Positions 35,832 through 45,440 of a stretch of 64,000 nucleotides of DNA are shown here, in pieces; position 1 is the stretch's first letter, and each line of letters opens with the position of its first letter. Source of the DNA: Serinus canaria (lineage: Eukaryota > Chordata > Aves > Passeriformes > Fringillidae); assembly GCF_022539315.1 (NCBI RefSeq), contig NC_066317.1:50510435-50574434 (forward strand), read 5' to 3'. Both the position numbers and the translations under genes were made by a program. Under the pieces are notes generated by a model. It had not been told where the DNA came from. It was given only the letters and a program-made list of their open reading frames with translations, and did not search any database.

Positions 35832-38800
35832 AGCCTTTGGAAGAGTGGTATTTGCAGTGTGTCATTTTTTTCTACATGATTATTGTAGGAAGTACATTTT
35901 CTGTAGAAACAAAGACAACCCACCAGTAAATAAACATCTGTCAGAAAGGGAATTTACATTCACATGTTGCACATCTAGAAATACTTTATTTTTTGACATA
36001 CCTGTGTGTACCTGAGAGTCTTCCACAGATCCTAAATAACAAAATATGCAGAAATATTTTCAAGATCAGGATCCATAGGCAACTTCTCTAAAGTAAATAT
36101 ATTTTGAATTTAAGAGGTATTGAGAGAAAGACTGATAATTTTCAGTTAAAGAAAGAAGCAGTGAGGTTGTCAGAGAGCAGAAATGTTATAGTCCCAGTTC
36201 TTAAACATGCAAAAATAGCGCTGCATTTTTTCACAGGCTGGTGTCTGCAGAGTTGAAAGTTGGAAAGGTCACAGAGAAACACTTTTCTAAAAAGCTGTGT
36301 GTCCTTTCTTACCAGGATATCAGGCTGTCAGTATTTCACTTTACTTCTAATGTCTACACCACAGTATCCCTGTTTTTTCAGTAGCTTGCTAAGGTAAAAT
36401 AACCCCAGTGTAGACACTGTACCTTTTTCTAATGCATTTGGCAACTTTCAGAATACTTTCCTCAGGGTCTGAAATCTCATCAGTGTTATTTGTGATTTCA
36501 AACTAATTTCCCTTTGGACTCCTGAACCCTTTTTGTTCACAAACATATTCCTTCCACCTCTCAATTCCTTCTTCTGCTAAAGCTCTCTTCTCTCTTCTTG
36601 AAAATAATGTGATTTCTTGTGACTGCTAAACATCTGCAGAGGCAAATCAGCTGCCACAATGCTTCCACAAGGAGAAAGCTAAAAATCCCCTAAACCCCAG
36701 AAACTGTCTTGCTTGAATGCACCTACTACCTATATCTTGATTCTCTTTCTTTCTCTCCCTCCTTGAATTCTCCTTGACAAAACTGCCTGAGAACTTACCT
36801 TGATTTTGATGAAGTAGTCTGCAACAAGGGATTTGCTAATCTGTTCTTTTACAGTTTTCTCAGTCTTGTCATTAGTTAATATAGCCCTGCCAGGTCTAGA
36901 GCGAGTTTCTGTACTTTTGTTCTGAATAACTTACAACTGCTCTCAAATTCAGTTCCTCTCATTCATTTTCTGCAAAAGAAGCAGAATATTAAACCAAGGT
37001 GAGCACTGTGCCATAATTAATATGCAGGTGGCATTCACAGGAAGCTGCCAAGCTGGAACATATAAGACTCGATACAGTACATTTTTCCCATTAAGTTATG
37101 TAATTGTAATAACTATCAATTAAGCAGCAGAACTAATTTCCTTTAAAGATACTACCCCTTTTTTCTTTTCCTAGGAGTAGAATGTATTATCAAAGCCCAA
37201 CAGCTTCTGCTCAAGAGAAAATCAAGCAGGTTTCAAAGCCAGGAAGTCTCACTGTAGAAAGATGTAAATGAACTTTCTAATACTGGTATTCTCATAAAAC
37301 TAAAAGCCAGGGAGAGCAAATAGGCAGCAGATATCATGCAGGCTTAGCCATGTGAGTTGAGGTCAAATTTGGCTTGGAAGCATTTTTGGCATCTGTTTTT
37401 CATGCATTTTTTAAATGAATGACGCATTTGTACAACACAGTTACAAAAGATCCTTTGAGTTGGCTATGGTAGTAAAGCAGTATGGAAAACCATACACTCT
37501 GAAAAATAACTAAAAAAATGGGATTTGATTCTACAGGAAACTAATAAACTGGGGAGGAAGAGAAGAAATTTGTCTGTTTTTTTCTCTTTTTTTTTTTTTT
37601 TTCCTTTTCCTTTAGGTTTGAAAACAGAAAGATTTGAGAGCCCTTACAACAATATAGTACTTAGCATTTTTCAACATTTTGTCAGAAGCATTCTGGAGCC
37701 TCAAAAGAATAAACTTGTATATTCATGCTCCTAACTGCCTAATCCCATGTTCATTCTTTGAAATTTATCTTGCATGAATTAAATTACTACTTTTAATAAC
37801 TATATATCTCTTGGTTTATTTCATCTAACCAGGTAAGCAAGTGCTACAGTAGGAGAAAGGAAGGATTCCACTAGGCAGGAATCATCTTATCATAGAGTAG
37901 ATATTTGAAGTAGATTGTATGGATCACTGCCTAAAATTTTAGGTCAACTTGCTGCATCATTTACAGACCCTTCTGCTCAGAATTATGTATTTGATTGAGA
38001 TTATTTAAATTTCAAATATTTAAGCAAAACAAACACTAGACTTCAGGAAAATTTGTTGGACTAATGATAGTGTTCAGTATTTTCATATACTTTTTATAAT
38101 CTAGATCAATCCAATTTTCATAAACATTTCAGACAGTAAAAATTATATATATTGTTAACATATAATAAACTAATAAACATATTTCATGCTTAATCATACT
38201 CCAATAAACATGTTTATTAGGGAGTGATCACAGGGTTTTTTTGTTCATTTTAATAATAAGAAAACCATGAAAAGGAGTGTATCTTAAAAATGGATATTTT
38301 TATCATAATGTTATTAGGACATGAAGTAAAAGTTTTTTACTGAACACTATGTTCTTGCTAGATCTTATTCCATTCCAGCTTGGTAGGAGAAAAATTCCCT
38401 AAAAGCACATTTACATTTCATTAGAAGGTTAGGAAACTAGATACTACTGAAGGGAATCCAAGTTACACATATATAAAAAATGCAATTATATTTTGATATA
38501 TAATACATTGAAGTCAATTTTTTCTAAATATATTCTTAAGACTAGTGAAAAACCTCTTAAACATATAAATACCAGGTAATTTATTTTTTATACTCTGAAT
38601 GCAAGAGCTCTAAATTAATTAAATTAACTTGTTTGTAGTCAATATTTTTAAATGTAGCATCCAGAGAGAGATAAAAAGTGTGTTTCAAGAGGTAAGAAGA
38701 CTTTTCCTTTATACAGCATTTGGAATTAGATTATTATTTATTTAATCTATATGAGTACAAACTGTCCACATGTGGAAGATCAAAAGCCTGAGAACATATT

Positions 38801-39415
38801 TTGAACACATCCTTTTTAAGAATAATGTGGTAATGCCTGTGTTCATTTTTCCCCATCCCTTTGTGTAGGATGAAAGAAAAAAAGAACAAACCAACCTGCC
38901 CCTGCAGTCTGCATTTGTAGAGGCTTGTGCTTACATCCAATGTGACAGAATGCTGCAAGAAGAATTATGCTGAACAGCTTCAGTTTTTTGCCACTTTTAT
39001 TGTCTATCACCACAGCAGAATTTGGCAGTTTGCCCAAGAGGGTAAGGACAGCACTACCAGTAGAACCTTATCACAAAACTGAGCTGTTGGTCTGTACAGC
39101 AAGGAGTTTCCTTTACATCACTGTCTATGTAGGGATCTTGCTTATTTTATTGTCTGTTGTTGAGTTTTGCTGTGTTATTTACAAAGAAAATTCTTCAGTA
39201 TCTATTCCTTGAGCATTGAATCACTCACTCTAGGAGGAAAAAAACAGAGGGAAGGAGAAGTGGGGGCACAGGGAAAGACATCAAGTCTGCCATTCATAGG
39301 GATCCAACTAATTGCTTTTACAGGTTATGGGGAATGATAGAAAAGACAAAATGAGTCTGGGAACCTTCTAGGTCCCTGAGATAAAATAGGTAAAATTTAT
39401 CCTGCTAATACCAAA
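35832..39415. other. A+T-rich stretch without recognisable genes
   Basis: No supported transposon or gene. A T run at 37587-37602 is followed by CCTTTTCCTTTAG, which resembles a splice acceptor, but no convincing exon follows. A 16-bp palindrome AATAAACATGTTTATT lies at about 38203-38218. An 81-codon frame at 38967-39212 with a hydrophobic N-terminus is discussed among the findings. Positions 36400-36900 are a little less A+T-rich, unassigned. Confidence 0.5.
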
Positions 39416-39560
39416 ATGATCATTGGGTAATTTGGGTTGGAAGGGACCTCAGCAGGTATCTAGTCCAACCTGCTGCTCTAAGAAGGGTCAAGTTTGAGGA
39501 CAGACCATGTTATCCAGAGTTTGATCTACATATGTCTCAAAAACCTCTAGGAAAATGATA
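39416..39560 (-). mobile_element. CR1 LINE 3'-end fragment
   Basis: The segment reads AATTTGGGTTGGAAGGGACC, then ATCTAGTCCAACC and TGCTGCTCTAAGAAGGGTCA, the reverse complement of the CR1 3' untranslated end and last ORF2 codons (TGCTTTGAGCAG..GGTTGGACTAGAT type). The terminal repeat at the left edge is degraded (ATGATCATTGGG). Similarity fades after AAAAACCTCTAGGA near 39550. It is a short 5'-truncated or decayed copy, about 145 bp. Confidence 0.85.
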
Positions 39561-42257
39561 GCATATATTAGACAATCCAGAAAGGAAAGGGTTTTCAAAA
39601 ATTACTAATCTAACTCTTACCTTTATAATAAAATATTTTAGAATTAAACCCTATTGAAAAGGATTATGCAATATTGCATTAATATTCTGCCATTTGGAAA
39701 AGGGTAACTTTTCTAAAATATTTTTGCAAGTGCATATTTTGGCAAGGATTTTAGTGTCTTCGGTATTTGATGTTACTGCAACTCTATTAGGCAATATTAT
39801 TTCTTTGATCATTTTTACCTCAGAGGATCTCATCTGTGTCTTATAATCAGGGAACATGATTTTTTTTGACATGCTATCATTTTCCACAATAGCAGTTTTG
39901 GTTCAATATTTATACATTATCAGGTGGATCTATGCATAATTTGCATCTGTGGAGCTTTGGGGGCTTTTTATGCTTTTAAGCTTCAGAGACAAAAGCACAG
40001 AAGTGATTTTTCAGGGAGGGTTGCTGGTTTACTTTTAGTAATGCCATAAGTGTGATATCTTTCCTTTGGTCAGAAATATAGGCATGCAGAAATACTTAAC
40101 TCACTGGACAGACATGTTCTGAGTGTATTAAATCTTGCCATTATAGTGATCATGACTAGGATGATTGCCTTTGTTTGGCAGGACAAAGGAAACCAGATTT
40201 ACATATGAAAGAGTTAAAGATCTCATTAAAAAAATAAAAAAGTCATCTTACTAAAAAGTTTTAAGAAAATTGTTTCCTACACCTATTTTTATGAATACAT
40301 CTTTATTTCACTCAACTCTGTACTTTTTAAACAGAAACAACAATTTATTATTAAAAAGCTTATTATTAAAAAGTTTAATGTTTTATACATATGGAACTGA
40401 ATTTTTACCAGAAGCAGATTCTTAATAAGAACAATATTTTAGCAGATTCATATAAGCTTGTAGTATGTTTGCACCAGGAAAATATTTTTCTGACATACAT
40501 AATTCTGACATTAAGGAAGGAATGAACATTTCAGATTTAATAAGTACTGAAAAACAAGAATATCTTGTTTTTCTTGTTGTCTAATAAATGTCAATAAGTT
40601 AATAAAACTGGGAAAACCCCGTATAATAGTTCCTTAGTGTTTTGCTGCTCTTCAGAGTTTTTATTTTCATATTTTAAGTACTTTCCCAAGCTCAACCTGA
40701 TCTCCTTTTACTTTTTTCTGCACTGCAGAGATATACAAAGAAAATAATCTTATTAGACATCAAAATTATTACAGAATTTTAAGAATTTAGAACTTATAGA
40801 ACTCTGATTTATAAATCGTACCAGTTCTGAGGGGCAAACTTTTATTTAAAAAAAAAAAAAAAAGCAAAGCTAGCTGTGGTTCTGGTTTTTTTGTTTGCTT
40901 ACTTTGCTTTTGTTTCTTTGTTTATATTATTAAGAATAAGAAAAGTTTGTAATAGGGTACTGAAATATAATAAAACAGTAGAAATAGAATAAAGTTTTCA
41001 AAAGATATGTCATTGCATATTATTCCCAAGAGAAATTCTGTATGGAACCTAGTACATTAAAAAACAAAAACCAAAACCAACCAAACAAAAATAAGTGTTT
41101 CACCTTGAGAAAATAATCAAGGTCAAGTCAATGCTGCAAACCTGAATATGTTACAGTGTTCACTGTAGCTAAAATTGAAATCAAAACAGCAAGGGAGCTC
41201 TCTCAATAGAATTCCATGTGTATTCACAGAGACAGCATGGGCAGGCACCACGATGAAGTGAATAATCACCAAGTTCGTATTACTGATTTAGGTTGCAAAT
41301 CACTCTAGGGCTGAAAGATGTTGTTATGCTCTTTGTTCTGTTCCCTTTTCTTAGGGAGAGGGATGAAAGGAAATGCAGAGCTGGTGTCCTATCTACATTT
41401 CCTAACTGTAAAAGCATATGGACAACTAGAATTTTACAGACTTTGAGATTGTCTTTGAAATCTTTATTACAAGACTTTTGGCACAAAACACCTGCATAAG
41501 ATGGCTGGATTGTTTGTGCTTGTTATTCTGGGAAAAGCATTGAGTTAACAAAGAACAGCCGAGTATTGCTTGGCATCTGGATGCAGTGGCAGATTTCTAC
41601 TTTGCTAAACCATGCTACTTCAGGAGAAATAGAAGAATATCCCATTTGCCATGCTTTCTTGAAAACAGAACTGCTGTGGTATTAAATACAGGATAGCTAA
41701 ACATCAGAAATTCTACTGACAATGTTACCAACTCTACATTTCAAAAGAAAATTCAGCCATGACAGAGCTGCTTCCATCAACCCACAACAAGATTTCATAA
41801 AAATCAGGAAGAGACACACATGGGAAGAGACAAATAATCAGGCACAATGCATGAACTTGAAGGTGAAATGGTTTTAATAGGAGGAAGACACAAAAAAGTT
41901 TTCTTTTGAATGTATGTATATATATATTTCTTTTTCTTTTTCATACCCATCACACTTATGTTGTGCTGCATTAGAGAGTAGGAGGCTGACAGAATTGAGA
42001 AAAGGGATGGATTTTGGTAATGTGCCAGCCAGAATTCATCAAAACATCATTTTCTGCTACAGACTTTAGATGAAGAAAATAAAACTAATACTGAATTTTA
42101 CTTCCTGTCACAATAGACTCCTTTGAAACAGAATATTTTTCTTGTTTTGTACATTTTCCAATCAATTCAGCTTTTATGTTTCTTTAGCATTGCTTATATT
42201 CACAGTCAGAAGCTCCCTAAGTCACCAGAAAAATAAATTGCTCTCTCTCTTTTTTAA
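39561..42257. other. A+T-rich stretch without recognisable genes
   Basis: No supported gene or transposon. It includes a near-perfect hairpin at 40549-40573 (arms GAAAAACAAGA and TCTTGTTTTTC, loop ATA), a doubled TTATTATTAAAAAG word at about 40345-40375, an A-run at about 40848-40863, an A/C-rich patch at 41060-41095 and a (TA)n tract at about 41917-41926. Confidence 0.55.
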
Positions 42258-42992
42258 GCCCCCTTTAAGTACTGGGGGGGTCACAACGAGGTCTCACTGA
42301 AGCCTTCTAGAGGCTGAACAACCCAAATTCTCTCTGCCTGTATTCATAGGAGAGGTGCTCCAGCCCTGTGATCATTTTTGTGGTTCTCCTCTGGACCTAC
42401 TCTAACAGGTCTGTGCCCTGTCTTGAGGACCCCAGATTTGGGTTCAGTATTCCAGGTGGGATCTCATGACAGGAGAGCAGAGGCACAGAATCAGCCCCCC
42501 TGACCTGCTGGCCACCCTGCTCTTGATGCAACCCAGGATGCTGTTCCCCATCTGGGCTGCAAGAACACACTGTTGGCTCACATCCAACTCTTCATTTACA
42601 AGAACCCCCTTGTACTTTTCCACAGGGCTGCTCTCAATTTGTTCTTCTCCCAGTATTTGCTTATTTCTGGGGTTGCCCCAGCTGAGGTGCAGCACCTCCC
42701 ACTTGCATTTGCTGAACTTCATGAGATTCTCATGGACCCACTTCTCAAGTTTGTTCAGGTCCCTCTGGATGACATCCCCTCTTTCTGTTGTATCTACTGT
42801 ACTGCTCAGCTTGTGTCATCTGCAAACTTGCTGAGGGTGCACTTGATATGAATGTCTATGTCATTGATAAAGACATTAAAGAGCCCTGGTCCCAGGATAG
42901 TGTTCAGAGGAACACTTGTTACTGGCCTCCATGGAGTCCTGGAGCCATTGACCACAACTGTCTGGCTGCATCCATCCAGCCAACTCCTTAAT
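42258..42992 (-). mobile_element. CR1 LINE fragment lacking its 3' end
   Basis: On the minus strand this 735-bp block follows CR1 ORF2 from the reverse-transcriptase thumb region (CTTGCTGAGGGTGCACTTGA complement near 42827; GGTCCCTCTGGATGACATCC complement near 42760) through MKFSKCKWEVLHLSWGNPR, LDVSQQCVLAAQ, ILGCIKSRVASRSGG and HLEY, to the stretch equivalent to the final PCR-tract (AAGTACTGGGG complement near 42270). It stops abruptly at about 42258, before the last 150-200 bp and without the terminal repeat. LINEs are normally truncated at the 5' end, so the missing 3' end implies a later deletion or rearrangement. Confidence 0.95.
42444..42722 (-). pseudogene. CR1 ORF2 remnant, reverse-transcriptase C-terminal region
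   Basis: A 92-codon open frame inside the CR1 fragment. It runs from MKFSKCKWEVLHL through SSPVEKYKGVLVNEELDVSQ and ILGCIKSRVASRSGG to HLEY, all landmarks of the C-terminal half of CR1 ORF2. The frame continues the family order without internal stops, but both ends are broken and the catalytic motif region is absent. It is an inactive remnant; the apparent ATG is an internal methionine of ORF2, not a real start. Confidence 0.9.
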
Positions 42993-43659
42993 CAATAATT
43001 AATAATAAAATCCATGTCTCTCCAATTTGGAGATAAGGAAGCCACTAAATCACAGGCATACTTATATTATTTTTCAAGTTATTCTCTATTTTTTAAAAAT
43101 AAAAAACAGTAATCCACTCTTTGGAGCAAATATTTTGTCATAAAAAGTTTAGGCAGGGATTAAAGAAATCTTGATTAATTCTTATCAGTAATTAAATTGA
43201 TAACAAAGGGGTAGGAATATAATCTTTCTGACATTAAGTGTAGTCTATGGAATTTCATCTAGAGAACTGGTGCAAAAGAATTCAGATGGGACTGGTCAAG
43301 GACAGTGAAAGAATATGGAACAGCATTTCAGATTAAAAATTATTGCCCATAATTATAATTGAATAATGTGGGGTTTATCCTCTTAAAAGGACTGAATCAG
43401 AATACTCTTATATTTCTATAAATTTCATTCATTATGTAATCACCAACAATGCCCTAAAAACATCAGATTCATCAAAGCTTGTCATCAACTTCTATGATGC
43501 TTGGACAAGGGGGAGACCATTTTCTAGCTGAAAAAGTGTAGACAGCCTGAAGAAGTGGAAGAATCATAGAACAAGCAAGATCATAGCCTGAACTTTTTTT
43601 CCAGAAGTATATGGGGTTTTTTAAGTATTGATGTTTGAAAAGCTATGTTAAAAATCTCC
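42993..43659. other. A+T-rich stretch without recognisable genes
   Basis: Short interval between the 3'-less CR1 and the A/C-rich tract. No gene or repeat recognised. Immediately after the CR1 there is an ATTAATAATAA-type patch (43000-43015). Confidence 0.5.
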
Positions 43660-43815
43660 TAAAACCCACAAAATCAATCCAACTAAAACCCACCACAAAT
43701 CCCCAAATAGAATCACCACCACAAAAAACCAAAAAAAAGCAAGCAAAACAAAACCTTCATACAGAAAAAAAGCCCAGAAACCAAAAAACATCCCCAAAAC
43801 CCCCAAAATGGAACC
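43660..43815 (+). repeat. A/C-rich low-complexity tract
   Basis: About 155 bp composed almost only of A and C on the plus strand, in variations of AAAACCCA/CCCCAAAA. The 72-codon frame rich in Lys, Pro, Thr and Gln across it is a composition artefact. It directly precedes the GC-richer island at 43880-44175 and could be a degraded simple repeat attached to that element. Confidence 0.8.
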
Positions 43816-43879
43816 CTTGTAAATATATACTTGATAAAGTACAACAAAGGTAAATATTCACCACGGACATCAGAGAGCA

Positions 43880-44175
43880 CCAGGAAGGGAATTCTCCTCC
43901 TGAGAAGGTGAGTTAGGAGCTGAGGGCAGCAACAGGACCGGCAGGGGCAGCCCCAGACTCACTGGCAAGCTGTGTAGCCACAGAACCCAACCAAGAAGGG
44001 CTCATCTGTTGCAGGAATTCTGGTGTATCAAAGAGTTCACACCACCAGACAAGCCCACAGTGATGAGGCAGGTCTGAGATCAAGATATCAGGTTCCAGAT
44101 CAGAGAGGTAAATGGCACAAGACAGGACTGAAGGGTAGTTCAAGCAGAATCTAGCAAGAGTCAACCCAAATTAAC
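43880..44175. other. GC-richer island, possible unclassified retroelement piece
   Basis: A sharply bounded block with much higher G+C than its flanks. It includes CAGGAAGGGAATTCTCCTCC, a donor-like AAGGTGAGT at about 43905-43913, and GAGCTGAGGGCAGCAACAGG. The minus strand is open for 83 codons (43913-44164) without a domain I recognise. Its abrupt boundaries and neighbouring A/C tract suggest an inserted dispersed repeat (LTR or internal ERV sequence), but I cannot name it and cannot exclude an ancient exon. Confidence 0.4.
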
Positions 44176-45014
44176 ATTGCGCATGTGTGCAGCTGAAGAT
44201 TTTAAACAAGTTCAGCTCATGTATGGACACTTTTGTACATGAAAGATTGACTAAACCAAAAATGTCATCTATTTGAAGAGATATGTAGGGAAATCTCACA
44301 TGTATCAGATGATGGAAATATGCAGCAGTAAATAATACAAATTATTTCAAATGCTTAACTTCTCCCATCAGGAGGACAAATGAAATGCACTGTAACTCAA
44401 TTTATCTGTTACACTGAACAGGAGACAAATAATTGACAGGTAAGCAAACCTTCCTGTAAAAAGTTTAGGGCTGAGCTATAATTTGCTAAAATATACCTAT
44501 AGATGAATAATTTTGTATAAATAAAAATAAAAATAGTTAAATTATTATTTGCTAACAAAAATGGGTAATACTGCTAACATTTTTTTAAATTAGGAATTCT
44601 TTACCTAGTTGTTACAAAATATCTCAGAAGCAAATGTGGGGTTTTTGTCCCCAGGTTTTGTTCTACTGATGTCAGTTCCTAAGAAAGGTTTTCAATTTCT
44701 TGATGCCTTAAGCAATACTTCGCAGATGCATACGAGTGGCAGAAAAATAAAAGATTTTCTCTGCACATGTACATTGGTTAGAGCAAGTGTTTTCTACATG
44801 TAACATCTGCTTTGCCAGAGATGAGAAAGAAGATTTTTTGAACAATTAAACATGTGATTTCTAGTCTCCAAAGTAGGATTATAGATGTTTGAATAATATT
44901 CTAATCAGTGATGAAACTATTAACAACATTTTAAAACCATCACTTTATTTGCCAGAAGCTCATCCATTGACAGGGGACATTTCAGTTGGTTTTGTTACAT
45001 ATAGATCATATAAA
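44176..45014. other. A+T-rich stretch without recognisable genes
   Basis: No gene, repeat or RNA gene recognised. Open frames are at most about 65 codons. Confidence 0.55.
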
Positions 45015-45440
45015 AAACATCAGTTGGCAGTGTAGCATTGCAGCAACAAAATATAACCCTGTTCTGAGCTACATCAGCAGCAGTATAGCAAGTAGATCAG
45101 AGGACGTTACCATTCCTACTCTGCTCTATCCTACAGTCATTAAATTACATTTCAAATGTATCAGGCTTTTTCATCTTATATATTGTATCAGGCTTTGGTT
45201 CTCCCATTTTAAGCAAAAAGTTGAAAAGCTTGAGTGAATTTTTGAAATGGTTTCACATAAGTGTAGTGCTGGAGAGCATGATGTATGAAGAAAGGTTGAA
45301 GGCAATTTGCTTGTTAAACCTACACAGTAGAACCCTATGGGAATCTAATCACAGTCTTCCAATACTTAAAATCCAACTGACTGTAGAGTTTGTGTTTATA
45401 AACCTCCTCCATTCCTGCTATTCTATTTCTCAGAAAATAT
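45015..45440 (+). mobile_element. Old, diverged CR1 LINE fragment
   Basis: The plus strand encodes a SYISSSIASRSEDVTIP segment (CR1 GYINSSIASRSGEVIIP-type block), then a degraded HLEY region, HFKQKVEKLE, and GAGAGCATGATGTATGAAGA (encoding a SMMYEERL-type block), then CAGTCTTCCAATACTTAAAA. The order matches CR1 ORF2 up to about 100-200 bp before its 3' end. A 27-bp internal duplication (GTATCAGGCTTT at 45158 and 45185) interrupts it. Substitutions and indels are more numerous than in the 9651 or 51121 copies, so this belongs to an older CR1 subfamily. The 3' end is not recognised. Confidence 0.85.

Noticed and set aside
35238..36015. Five long open frames (190-255 codons) on both strands across the pyrimidine satellite
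   Set aside because: They consist of Pro/Phe/Leu/Ser or Gly/Lys/Arg/Glu periodicities created by the CCCTT/CCCCTT repeat, which lacks stop codons in most frames. They are open on both strands at once and have no real protein outside the repeat.
40549..40573. 11-bp A/T-rich hairpin
   Set aside because: Arms are low-complexity and near chance level; recorded only within the stretch description.
42466..42991. Plus-strand frames of 67-122 codons
   Set aside because: Antisense shadow of the CR1 fragment on the minus strand.
43635..43853. 72-codon Lys/Pro/Thr/Gln-rich frame
   Set aside because: Produced by the A/C-only low-complexity tract; no codon-level signal beyond base composition.
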